NCBI GenBank assembly: GCA_963735005.1
Contig: CAVTJA010000007.1
Coordinates: 62,001 to 126,000, forward strand
Origin: WTKG01 sp963735005
Lineage (GTDB): Bacteria; Actinomycetota; Actinomycetes; Actinomycetales; Demequinaceae
Reading direction: 5' to 3'
DNA length: 64,000 bases
A program made the translations under genes and the position numbers. Positions 17,989-26,134 of this stretch are shown here, one piece after another; position 1 is the stretch's first letter, and each line of letters opens with the position of its first letter. The notes beneath the pieces were generated by a model that worked only from the letters and a program-made list of their open reading frames with translations, ran no database searches and was not told the origin of the DNA.

Positions 17989-18705
17989 TTATCCCCCCAA
18001 CGCCACGCCGATGTCGTACAACGCCTTGACGTCCGAGAAATCGGTCAATTCAAACTCGTACACAGACGCGCCCTCGGGAACCGGCGAGCCGGGGGTGATG
18101 GGTTTGTCCGTGATGAATATGGAGTCCGGAAACGTGGAACCCGAGACAAACGCGACGTCGAAGAAGAACTTCTGCACCGGAGCCGTAGCCAACACGGGGT
18201 CATCGAGAAGCACGTAGCCCAACCCGTCCGGACCGGAGCCGAGGCGTTGCTCGATCTTCACGGCGTCGCAGTGCTCGAACGCGTCCTGCTGCTCGCGGAC
18301 CACCCCGTCGTTCGCGTATCCAATGTGCAAAGTGCCCCCGTCGGCACCAGCCTGGGGGGTATCGCGAACTTCTAAGAACCCCACGGCTATGAGGCACGCG
18401 CCACCACCAGACCCGTACTCCACGGGTGGCCGCGTCACAAACTCCATCGAGCCGCCCCGCCACCACCGGTCTTTGTCGATCCAGTCCCTGAAGTCGGAAA
18501 GCTTCAATGTGCCAGGCTCCGCAACGGTTCCCGCTGGATCGGTGCGCGGGTACGACAACGGGGGTTCTTCAGGGGCGGAATGGGCATACGTGAAAGCAAG
18601 GCCCAAGGCCGCCGCGAATGCGACCCCTCCCAAGATCCACCACCGAGCGCGGTAGGCGAACCGCCGCCGCGGCGCCGCGGCGTCCGGACCCTTTCCCAGA
18701 GTCAT
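17989..18705 (-). CDS. Membrane-anchored extracytoplasmic protein, function unknown
   Basis: 238 residues. A short basic cytoplasmic N-terminus precedes a single helix (WWILGGVAFAAALGLAFTYA, ~22-41). The rest is an extracytoplasmic domain with two cysteines (GACLIAVGF and FEHCDAVKI). No family is recognised. It follows the 761-codon gene on the same strand with a 51-base gap and may belong to the same transcription unit. Confidence 0.6.
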   Translation of the reverse strand: MTLGKGPDAAAPRRRFAYRARWWILGGVAFAAALGLAFTYAHSAPEEPPLSYPRTDPAGTVAEPGTLKLSDFRDWIDKDRWWRGGSMEFVTRPPVEYGSGGGACLIAVGFLEVRDTPQAGADGGTLHIGYANDGVVREQQDAFEHCDAVKIEQRLGSGPDGLGYVLLDDPVLATAPVQKFFFDVAFVSGSTFPDSIFITDKPITPGSPVPEGASVYEFELTDFSDVKALYDIGVALGG

Positions 18706-18756
18706 TCTTCCCCCCTCTCGCCGGCGGCGCGGATGGCGCCCGACTCGGGGCGCCGA

Positions 18757-21042
18757 CTATGAATCACCGTCACCATAGACAGCGTTCTTGATGAGTTTGT
18801 AAATGTCACCATACTGACCGCGCGCAGCGGGCTTCGGATCCGCGAAGTCGTCGCCGCCAACGTACTGCCAATGTCCGGCGTCGATAACGGGGCCAATCCG
18901 GAACATGAAATTATCCTTCGCGATCTCCGGCTCAAGGTCGCCAATCGTGGAGATGTCCGCGCGGATGGCCTCGTCGAATAGTTTGCCGGAGACCTCGATC
19001 CCCGCAGCCACGCCGTCGCCACCTTTGATATTGCCAACTATCCAGTTCCCCCACGAGAACGCATCGTTCATGTTGTCGACCTGCTCGAGCGAGATCTCTT
19101 CGACTCGGCCCGCCACCACGGCATCGACCAGCGCCTCGGTTCCTGCGATCCGCATCAATCCGTCGGTGCCGGAAATCCACGGCTGGCCCGCGAGCCCGGC
19201 GCCAGCCGCATCCATCGCGTTGAAGATGTGGCCCTGGTACGCCTCCACAGCCTGGTCAAGCGTGGCGATCGCCTGCGGATCGCTCGCGATAACCCGGATC
19301 ATCTTGCCGAGCTCCTCCCGCGAGATATTCGCGATGGGAACTCCGTTCTCGTCATCGCCGAGACCAAACATGTGGTTGCGCACCCAGGCGGCGTCCCCTC
19401 CCGCTGGCTCCACAGCGTGCCTTCGGCGAGCATCGGCATGTAGTTCCCGAGGACCCGCGCGAGTGCCTGAGCTCCGCGGGCTCGACCCTTCCCCGGAGCC
19501 ATAGAGGTCGTTGACACCGAGTTGCGACCCGTCACCCTGACCAACGTCTGCGTAGGTCGTGTCCACCCACGGAAGGAGCTCACCAACAAGCGGGATCCGA
19601 TATTGCGATTCCTCATCCGTGAGGAGCATGAACCCGTCGTGCATGATCTTGGCCGTGCTCTCCCACACGTAGTCCCGGTAGTCGCCAGAATCGAGGATTC
19701 CACCGGTCGCGTGCTCGACGCCCTCGAGCAGGCTGATGGGGCCGAGGAAGAAGCTATCCGACGAGTCGCGGTCGTGGAACCAATACTGCATGCGGGCTGT
19801 CACGCCATCGGGGCCGTCGGGGCCGCTAATGAGGAAGTTCAGAGCCGAGTCCGGGTACTCACCGAGGGACTGAAAGATCATGGCGCTGGCGTCTCCATAG
19901 ACATCGCGCGACATGAGCTCGCCGGGGCCTGCGAGGGTTTCGATGAACCGCATCACCGAATCCTCGTTGCCGTTGTCGAGGCCGAACCTCAAGTCGCCGT
20001 CGACGCGCTCCATTTCGTCCATGTCAGTCGCCATCGCCACGGTCAGCGACCTGCCCATCACGTCGCCGTGCGGATCCGAGAAGAAGAAGCTGATCTCGGC
20101 GAACGTGCGCGAGTTCGATCCGTCAATCATCTCTTGCGCGAACTCCCGGCCGCGCGCGTTGTCCCACGTCTCGGAAGCGACGGAAAGCCCGTGGCGCAAG
20201 AGGCCTGCCACCTCGGCGGCGGCGGCGTAGTTGGTCTCGTCGTACGGCATGGTGTTGTTCGCCGCGAGTTCATTCACCACCTTGATGGTCTTCTCGCCGC
20301 CGATCTCCTCGAAGTACGCGCTCCAAGCATCCGGGTCGTCCCCGAGTCGCGCAAGGGCAGCTTGGAGCGCGGCGATCTTGTCCCCGTTCGTCGGGTCCCC
20401 GTCGAGGTCGTTCGTCGCGGCGATCGCGTCGAGAACCGCGAGCGCAGCGACCGCGTCTTCGATGGTCGCGCGCTCGGGCATGGCCGAGCCGACCACCTCA
20501 AGGGAGTGTTCGTCGATGCCCGCGACAGAAGGAAGATCCTTGAGGGCCGCCGCGTAGCGCGCATCGGCCGACTGTCGCTGCGAGATGAGTTGGGTGAAGC
20601 GCCGCTGCACCTCGTCTTCCATGTCGTGAAGGGTCTGGTACTTCGCGCGGCCGTCGGGAGAGCTCTGGTAGTGCGGGTCCGTCGCCTCAAACGCCACTCG
20701 CAGTTGGTGCGCCTCGTCTCGCAGGGCGATCGCGTGAGCGGTGCTGGTTTGTACGTTCGACACGTCTCGCGCGTACGCCCGCGATGCGCTCTCGATCTTC
20801 GCGAGCTCTCCCGTCACGGTGTTCACGGTTAGCGGCACCATGGCGCGAATCGCGGCCCGCCAAATCTGGCCAGCGGAGGCGACGAACCCTCCGGCCTCGG
20901 TGGACGTCGCGGCTTGCTCTACGCGTACCGCCACCCGCTCGAGCCGCTGGATGCGATCCGCGAGCACGTCGGCGTAGTGCTCAACCTCCGCGACGTCGCA
21001 GCGCCCCGGGTTGTTGAAGTCCCAGAGGGGGTGCCCGCTCAA
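18757..21042 (-). CDS. Large WXG100/LXG-like secreted protein candidate, internally frame-shifted
   Basis: 761 codons. The N-terminal ~200 residues are helical and resemble the WXG100/LXG-type domain of type VII substrates. The rest is acidic with no recognised toxin or enzyme motif. The ATG at 21042 overlaps the stop of the upstream small gene (ATGA). Between ~19397 and 19478 the frame reads as an Arg/His/Ala-rich stretch, while the neighbouring frame there reads AQALARVLGNYMPMLAEGTL, which fits the protein far better. A pair of compensating indels is likely. Function unknown. Confidence 0.6.
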   Translation of the reverse strand: MSGHPLWDFNNPGRCDVAEVEHYADVLADRIQRLERVAVRVEQAATSTEAGGFVASAGQIWRAAIRAMVPLTVNTVTGELAKIESASRAYARDVSNVQTSTAHAIALRDEAHQLRVAFEATDPHYQSSPDGRAKYQTLHDMEDEVQRRFTQLISQRQSADARYAAALKDLPSVAGIDEHSLEVVGSAMPERATIEDAVAALAVLDAIAATNDLDGDPTNGDKIAALQAALARLGDDPDAWSAYFEEIGGEKTIKVVNELAANNTMPYDETNYAAAAEVAGLLRHGLSVASETWDNARGREFAQEMIDGSNSRTFAEISFFFSDPHGDVMGRSLTVAMATDMDEMERVDGDLRFGLDNGNEDSVMRFIETLAGPGELMSRDVYGDASAMIFQSLGEYPDSALNFLISGPDGPDGVTARMQYWFHDRDSSDSFFLGPISLLEGVEHATGGILDSGDYRDYVWESTAKIMHDGFMLLTDEESQYRIPLVGELLPWVDTTYADVGQGDGSQLGVNDLYGSGEGSSPRSSGTRAGPRELHADARRRHAVEPAGGDAAWVRNHMFGLGDDENGVPIANISREELGKMIRVIASDPQAIATLDQAVEAYQGHIFNAMDAAGAGLAGQPWISGTDGLMRIAGTEALVDAVVAGRVEEISLEQVDNMNDAFSWGNWIVGNIKGGDGVAAGIEVSGKLFDEAIRADISTIGDLEPEIAKDNFMFRIGPVIDAGHWQYVGGDDFADPKPAARGQYGDIYKLIKNAVYGDGDS

Positions 21043-21314
21043 CTGTCTGTCCCCGCTGCGATATCCGTGTCCGCCGCCGCGAAGGCCTCCGCCACGGCAT
21101 CGGCGTCAAGCCCAAATTGGGCGAGCCGAGCCGAAAACACGGCCGCGACGCCCCGGTACCAAAGTTCTACGTGGGCGACCGCGTCGCTGACGGAAGCGTT
21201 CCCCGAGTGGTCGATCGAGGCCGCCACGATCGCCGCTGCGTCCTCCGATTGCGTCCGAAGGGCGGCGCTCGCCTGCTGTAACACCGCGTAGTCGAGGTGC
21301 AGATCGCCAGCCAT
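21039..21314 (-). CDS. Small WXG100-like protein
   Basis: 91 residues, mostly alpha-helical, from the ATG at 21314 (MAGDLHLDYAVLQQ). Size, helix content and position just before a large protein with a similar N-terminus suggest an ESAT-6/WXG100-type partner; a central VELWYRG segment is at the place of the WxG turn, although the exact WXG is absent. It is translationally coupled to the downstream gene through ATGA. No type VII ATPase gene is in the window. Confidence 0.55.
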   Translation of the reverse strand: MAGDLHLDYAVLQQASAALRTQSEDAAAIVAASIDHSGNASVSDAVAHVELWYRGVAAVFSARLAQFGLDADAVAEAFAAADTDIAAGTDS

Positions 21315-21530
21315 CACCCCTCCAGTGCTCGGCTTCCGATGGGCGTAGCGCGGCAGTGCCACGCACCGCCGAGCATATTGACGACGACGCACGTGCGCCA
21401 CCTGGCGGCATGGGGAGAGGTACCCACGTCCCGTCCACCCCGGCGCGGGCGACCTCCAACCCGTGTGGAGAACCCCACATGCGCCGCAGTTGCCTTCCGA
21501 GTAGCATCAAGTGAAGCAAAGGGAGGCTCG

Positions 21531-21773
21531 ATGCAACGGTGCGAGAGCTGCGGGGTCCCGCTCAACGACGACAACCGCGGCACTGAGGGCGACGGCGCCG
21601 CGAGCGAGAAGTACTGCTCCGCGTGCTACGCCAAGGGTGCTTTCACGCTACCCGACGGCACGCTCGAGCAGGTGCGCGAGGCCGCCATCGCGGCCATCAT
21701 CAAGATTGGCGTCCCGCCCCACACGGCGAATACCTTGACCGACAAGATGGAGTCGTTGCCGCGCTGGAAGTAG
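21531..21773 (+). CDS. Small zinc-ribbon protein
   Basis: 80 residues. Two CxxC pairs (CESC near residue 4 and CSAC near residue 33) form a treble-clef/zinc-ribbon head, followed by a helical C-terminus (VREAAIAAIIKIGV). The ATG at 21531 follows AGGGAGG. Such putative zinc-ribbon proteins are common in many bacteria, and their role is unknown. The gene stands alone on the plus strand between two minus-strand units. Confidence 0.7.
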   Translation: MQRCESCGVPLNDDNRGTEGDGAASEKYCSACYAKGAFTLPDGTLEQVREAAIAAIIKIGVPPHTANTLTDKMESLPRWK

Positions 21774-21777
21774 CGCG

Positions 21778-21933
21778 CTACGGCGTGATCTCCCATACGC
21801 CGGGGAGCTTGGGTTCGCGAGTGTCTGGGCTGTCGTGGCGCTTGCGCATGGGTGCGAGGTCGATGGGCGGGGCCATCTGCGCGCGCGAGTCGGCTGGCAC
21901 GCCGATCATCGGCACCTCGCGTCGCCACTTCAT
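21778..21933 (-). CDS. 51-residue hypothetical protein coupled to the acyltransferase
   Basis: A short frame beginning MKWRREVPMIGVPAD and ending VWEITP. Its ATG at 21933 overlaps the TGA that ends the C-terminal part of the acyltransferase (ATGA). That coupling and the proline-rich, well-balanced composition support a real gene. It has no membrane segment and no recognised motif. It would be the last gene of the TetR-led operon. Confidence 0.5.
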   Translation of the reverse strand: MKWRREVPMIGVPADSRAQMAPPIDLAPMRKRHDSPDTREPKLPGVWEITP

Positions 21934-23290
21934 AGCGCGATGTTACCGGCGCCGGCTACCGCGACACGGGCGAGCAGCCACGCAAGCACCACCAGCACGA
22001 ACGCCTGCCACGATGTCACGTCCACGACCGCGGCGCGCGCCTCGAACCCGCTCAGCACGCCCCGGAATCCCACCACCGCGAACGCGATCATGCCGAGGAT
22101 CGCGCACACGGCCGCGCCCGCCGCGACGGCTCCACGCCACACCGCCGGCCCCACCAGCTCGGCGGGCGCAGGCGAGGCCGGTCGAATCGCCGGAACGCCA
22201 GCACCGCGAGCGCGACGAACACCAGGAACAACACGAACAGCGGCAGCCGCCACGCCCACCACTCCCCGGTGCCGGGCGGCCCAAACACGGGCACGCCCAG
22301 CGCGTAGAGCACGCCGTACATCCCCATCAGCGCCACGAAGTGCCACAGGAAGGCGGTCATGGCGACGGAGCTCGCGGCGATCACCGCCCCCCACACGCGC
22401 CGACGCTGCAGCCAGCGCGTCACCGCGGGGCGGACCAGCAACAGGGCCCCGGCCTGCGCCACCGCGAAGGCGAGCAGCACCACGGTGGGCGGGGCGAGGT
22501 TAGACAGCGTCTCGCCGCGGTAGGAGATCAGCGAACCGCCGTAGGGGCCAAGCCAGACCAGCAGCGCCGACGCTCCGGCGCCCCCCGCGAGCATCGTCCA
22601 CCCGAGCTTGGCGCCCCAGCGGTCGGCGACGCCGTCCGCGTAGAAGAATCCGAGCTGGTGGATCGTGAGCCACACCAGCCCAAAGTTGAGCCACATCACG
22701 TAGGGCACGTCTGCCGCGAGCCGCAGCACGTCCACGGCCACCACCGCGAGCACGAGCGTCACGAGCGCGCGCCAACCGAACCGCTCGTGGGCGCGCAGCA
22801 TCGCCGGCGCGAGCGCCACCGCGATGAAGTAGATCCCGATGAACCACAGCAGCTGGCCGGCGATCTGCAGTCCGAACGCGAAGTTGTCGCCAAGGTCCAC
22901 GAACGCGTCGAGCGCGACGCCCGCCACCATGCCCACGACGATGAACACGAGCGCGGGCTGCACGAGCCGCGAGATGCGCGCGCGCACAAAGTCCGCGTAA
23001 CCGCCGCCGCGCCGCGCGATGGACCGCCACGCGACCGCGTGCGCGAACCCACCCACCACAAAGAAGATGGGCATCACCTGCAGCACCCACGTGCCGGCGC
23101 GCGCCCACGCGAAGTAGCTCACGAGGTTGTCGGTATCCCAGACCTCGCCGGCCGCGGTGTCCTGGATGACGATCACGGCCAGGAAGAAGTGGCCGAGCAT
23201 CACGCCCGCGAGCGAGGCGACGCGGAGGAAGTCGACGTAGCGGTCGCGCGACTGCGGTGTCGCGTCGGCCATCCGGGAGACGGCGCTCAT
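21930..23290 (-). pseudogene. Membrane acyltransferase (acyltransferase family 3), frame broken near the C-terminus
   Basis: About 453 codons if one missing base is restored. The start MSAVSRMADATPQSRDRY is followed by the family-3 signature RVASLAGVMLGHFF and ~10 membrane helices (OatA/NodX-like acyl transfer to sugars or wall polymers). Around 22170-22190 the frame fails: the following helices (GAAVCAILGMIAFAVVGF, then SWQAFVLVVLAWLLARV) are in the neighbouring frame and end at 21930, in ATGA overlap with the next gene. The continuous frame instead runs into an Arg-rich tail. Either a C-terminal frameshift or a sequence error. Confidence 0.75.
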
Positions 23291-23875
23291 GCCCCCACGG
23301 TAGTGGTTGGCGTCAAGCGCAGCAGTTCGGCGTACAGCGCCCACGCACCCGCGCTCCAGAACACCGCAACGATCACGACAAAGGGGTGAGTCACGGCCAG
23401 GGACTGGAACCACGGCGAGACAAGTGTCACGAGCCACATCGACGCGAAGCACACAACCGCAGAGACGCGCGCGAGCCGCGTGAGGCCCCAACCGCGCGAC
23501 AGGTTCGTGATGGCCAAGCCGCCAACGAGAGTCAGCGCTGCCGCCGCCGCCCAATAGCCGATCTGGACCCGCGCGATGGTGGACAGTACGCCAGCGCCGA
23601 GCAAGTAGCAACCAAGGATCGTGGCGAGAAGCTTCCCGCCGGCCCGGGTCATCCCGGTAGTCGCGCGCGCGCCGTCCGAGCCACCACGGGCCTCGCGTGT
23701 GTTGCGCACCGAGGACCACGGCGGCGCCGTAGAGCGCACCGCTAGACGTGGCCATGGCGATGAAGATCCAGAACAACAGAACCGCCAGCGCGACGGGGCC
23801 CCACACGGGCAACGTCCATACCAAAAACGCAGAGAACACCCCCGACGAGCCCCCGTCAACCGGCGCAGGGTCCAC
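23287..23875 (-). pseudogene. Multi-pass membrane protein gene, frame broken at a CG run
   Basis: A GTG at 23875 lies 2 bases after the tetR stop and gives VDPAPVDGGSSGVFSAF and a first helix. At ~23660-23675 a CGCGCGCGCG run interrupts the frame. The other frame continues as a four-helix protein (KLLATILGCYLLGAGVL ... HPFVVIVAVFWSAGAWALYA) that ends at 23287, overlapping the acyltransferase ATG (ATGA). Loss of one CG unit would explain it. The intact product would be ~195 residues; no family is recognised. Confidence 0.6.
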
Positions 23876-23877
23876 GA

Positions 23878-24543
23878 CTACTCCCGGTGGCCGAGCATCC
23901 CGAGGATCGCGATCGCCTCGTTGATGAACGGTCGCAGCAACGGGACGCGCGCGAGACGCAGCAGCTTGTCGAGCGCGGGCAGCGACCGCGCCACCACGGC
24001 GCGTGTCATCTTCTGGCCCGGCGACGCATCGTGCACCCACGCCAGGGTGATGCCCATGTGCATCAGCCACAGCGCCTGCGGTAGCTCGGGCTTGAGCCGC
24101 TTATCGGTCACGAGGTCCGAGCCCTCCACGACCTCCCGGTACATCTCGGTGATCTTCTCGCGCACGGGCGCGCTGGCCTCGCTAAACGGGCTGAGCGAGC
24201 TCGACGGAACGATGGCTAGCGACAGCAGCGAGTCCGCGATGGTGCGGTAGCGCGCCGACACGTCCAGGTACGCCGTGACCGCGATGACGAGGCGATCCTC
24301 GAAGGACGTGACGTCGGCGTACTCGCGGCGCGCCTTTGCGATGGTCTCATTGGCGATCCGGTCGTAGATGCCCTGGATCAGCTCTTCCTTGCCGCCGAAG
24401 TAGTAGTACGCGCTGCCGAGCGAGACGCCCGCGCGCTCCGCGATGGCGCGCATCGTCGTCTTCGCGTAGCCCTTCTCGATGACCATCTCGGTGGCGGCCT
24501 CGACGATGCGGTCGCGAGTGGAGACGTCCGTGGCGTTCGACAT
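23878..24543 (-). CDS. TetR-family transcriptional regulator
   Basis: 221 residues from the ATG at 24543, preceded by AGGAG. The N-terminal TetR HTH is clear (RIVEAATEMVIEKGYAKTTMRAIAERAGVSLGSAYYYFGGKEEL), with a C-terminal ligand-binding domain of the type seen in TetR proteins linked to membrane/lipid genes. It lies inside an operon of membrane proteins whose promoter carries two TGAACnnGTTCA palindromes, the probable targets (inference). Confidence 0.88.
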   Translation of the reverse strand: MSNATDVSTRDRIVEAATEMVIEKGYAKTTMRAIAERAGVSLGSAYYYFGGKEELIQGIYDRIANETIAKARREYADVTSFEDRLVIAVTAYLDVSARYRTIADSLLSLAIVPSSSLSPFSEASAPVREKITEMYREVVEGSDLVTDKRLKPELPQALWLMHMGITLAWVHDASPGQKMTRAVVARSLPALDKLLRLARVPLLRPFINEAIAILGMLGHRE

Positions 24544-24553
24544 GGTGGTGCTC

Positions 24554-25114
24554 CTAAGCATGCTGGTACCTGGCCGCGCACAGGCGGTCCCATGTAGCGA
24601 CGATACGCACCTCGTTCGCGTGAAGCAGCGTCGCCACGACCCACGCGTTGCACACCACCGCCCACATCACTGCGCTCGCCGAGCCGTTCGCCGCGATGAT
24701 GTAGCCCCACACGAGTGCGGCGGTGACGATCCCCAGCCCGCTCGACGCGTAGGCGAGGGCCGTGACAATCGCAGCAGGGACGACGCGGCGACGGCGCACG
24801 AGCCACGTGGCCCACGCCGCCCCGTACGCCACGGCCGTAATGGCACCGCCGGCGGCGAGGAACGCCGCCACCCACCCGTCTCGGATGGTGAGGGCGCCCA
24901 CGAGCAGGTACGGCCCACCGACGAGCGCCGGCCCGGACATCACCAACGTGCGCACGAACAGCCGGTGCCGCACGACGTCTGGGTCGGACAGCGCGTGGTG
25001 CGCGGGGACGTGCCCGCCAACGCGCCACAGCCGCCAACCGAGCGCGGGCCGCATCGCTTGATACGCGCCCAAGAGCAGCGCGCCCACGGCCACGGGGATC
25101 CACACGGAGTCCAT
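24554..25114 (-). CDS. Five- to six-helix membrane protein, function unknown
   Basis: 186 residues from the ATG at 25114 (MDSVWIPVAVGALLLGAY), with ~5 hydrophobic segments and no recognised motif. It is the gene upstream of tetR with a 10-base gap. Operon partners are other membrane proteins and an acyltransferase, so an envelope role is likely. Confidence 0.6.
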   Translation of the reverse strand: MDSVWIPVAVGALLLGAYQAMRPALGWRLWRVGGHVPAHHALSDPDVVRHRLFVRTLVMSGPALVGGPYLLVGALTIRDGWVAAFLAAGGAITAVAYGAAWATWLVRRRRVVPAAIVTALAYASSGLGIVTAALVWGYIIAANGSASAVMWAVVCNAWVVATLLHANEVRIVATWDRLCAARYQHA

Positions 25115-25115
25115 G

Positions 25116-25193
25116 TCAGGCGCCCCACGTGCTCGTGTTGGCGACAACGGGACCGGCCGCGGTCCGCGTCCAAACGGGTCCAAAGGTTTTCAT
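25116..25193 (-). CDS. 25-residue micro-ORF in the TetR operon
   Basis: ATG at 25193 with TTGGAG 9 bases upstream; the frame reads MKTFGPVWTRTAAGPVVA and a few more residues to a TGA ending 1 base before the next gene's ATG. It fills most of the gap between two membrane protein genes. Spacing and RBS favour translation; a leader peptide that couples the genes is also possible. Confidence 0.4.
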   Translation of the reverse strand: MKTFGPVWTRTAAGPVVANTSTWGA

Positions 25194-25218
25194 GACGATG
25201 CTCCAATCGAGGGGCGTA

Positions 25219-25821
25219 CTACGCGAGCCAGAGCTCGTGGTTGTTGGAGAAGGCGGCGCGGGCGATGCGCCGGGCGCCGTCCTGCGCGCGGTAGGCGACA
25301 AGCATCTGCCACCCGGCGACCAGCTGGGCAAGGAGCCACGGGGTTGCGTAGAGCGCCCATAGCGCGAGCCGGGCGCTGAGGCCGTGGGTCACGACGGTCG
25401 CGCCGAACGCGTACGCCGCGGCGGCGAGCAGTGTGGCGGCGTGGGTAGCGGGCAGCCAGGCGAGGCGGGTGAGGCGTGGGCTGTCGATCACGACGGCAGC
25501 TGCGACCGCGAGCGACGTCAGCCCCGTGGCCGCGACGGCGAGGCCCACGACGGTCCACGCGAGCAGGACGCCCGCGATGATGCCCGGCGCGAACAAGAGC
25601 GCGGAGTAGACGGCCGTGCGCACCCACGCGCGACGGTCGCAGCGGGGGTCGACGCGGCGCTCGGCGCGGGCGGGGCCGCTGACCCACCACAGCTCGCGGC
25701 GGCGCAGAGACCCCGCGATGAACGGGGCCGCCGCGAGGAATGCCGGTGCGATCGCGAGCCCTGCAACCCACGCGATCACCGTCCACGCCGCCGCGAGGTC
25801 TGGGAAGAAGACGCCGATCAT
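25219..25821 (-). CDS. Multi-pass membrane protein, function unknown
   Basis: 200 residues from the ATG at 25821 (MIGVFFPDLAAAW), with ~5 hydrophobic helices and a basic soluble loop (RRDxRC-type, RAERRVDPRCDRR). The ATG overlaps the stop of a preceding tiny frame (ATGA). First sizeable gene after the double operator. No family recognised. Confidence 0.6.
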   Translation of the reverse strand: MIGVFFPDLAAAWTVIAWVAGLAIAPAFLAAAPFIAGSLRRRELWWVSGPARAERRVDPRCDRRAWVRTAVYSALLFAPGIIAGVLLAWTVVGLAVAATGLTSLAVAAAVVIDSPRLTRLAWLPATHAATLLAAAAYAFGATVVTHGLSARLALWALYATPWLLAQLVAGWQMLVAYRAQDGARRIARAAFSNNHELWLA

Positions 25822-25852
25822 CGCGCGACCGCCAGTTCGAAGGCCCCGCCGT

Positions 25853-25936
25853 TCACGAGTCGCGCGGGTGCGCGCAGAAGATCCACAACTTCCAGGCGGC
25901 GACGAACAACGCATCTGCGAGCTCCACGGCGACCAC
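25853..25936 (-). CDS. Possible micro-ORF at the head of the TetR operon
   Basis: A 27-codon frame from GTG (ELADALFVAAWKLWIF is its core) lies directly after the downstream operator. Its stop overlaps a GTG that opens a 12-codon frame (VNGGAFELAVAR), and that frame's stop overlaps the ATG of the membrane protein. The chain of GTGA and ATGA overlaps looks like translational coupling; alternatively one small frame-shifted gene is present. Confidence 0.3.
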   Translation of the reverse strand: MVAVELADALFVAAWKLWIFCAHPRDS

Positions 25937-25949
25937 CGCCTCTCGATTC

Positions 25950-26005
25950 TGAACACGTTCAGTGGTTGATGGCTTCACGCTAACACAGGTTCTGAACGTG
26001 TTCAA
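25950..26005 (-). promoter_or_regulatory. Promoter with two TetR-type operators
   Basis: Minus-strand -35 TTGAAC (26000-26005) and -10 TAGCGT (25977-25982) are separated by exactly 17 bases. Operator 1, TGAACGTGTTCA as read on the plus strand (25993-26004), overlaps the -35. Operator 2, TGAACACGTTCA (25950-25961), lies just beyond the -10. The two are reverse complements of each other, their centres are 43 bases apart, and each is a TGAAC-N2-GTTCA palindrome. A TetR gene is encoded in the operon, so autorepression is the simple reading. The rest of 25822-26134, about 310 bases, holds nothing else I can support. Confidence 0.65.
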
Positions 26006-26134
26006 GCGCGGTCAAGTTTTTGCGGCGGGCGATGGCGTGTGAGCCCCCGAGGTTCCGCTCCCCGTGCGCACCACCCCCGTCCCACATGGACGTGAATATG
26101 CGGTGCCAGCCCCAAGCGCGGCTAGCCTGTCACC

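Noticed and set aside
19522..20832. 436-codon plus-strand open frame
   Set aside because: Opposite the 761-codon gene; Arg/Val/His-rich with no motif.
21623..23389. 588-codon plus-strand open frame
   Set aside because: Extremely Arg/His/Pro-rich and antisense to the acyltransferase and membrane gene.
22088..24070. Single 660-codon protein spanning two genes on the minus strand
   Set aside because: It joins the tail of one gene frame, an out-of-frame stretch and the acyltransferase; internal starts with ATGA overlaps show separate genes.
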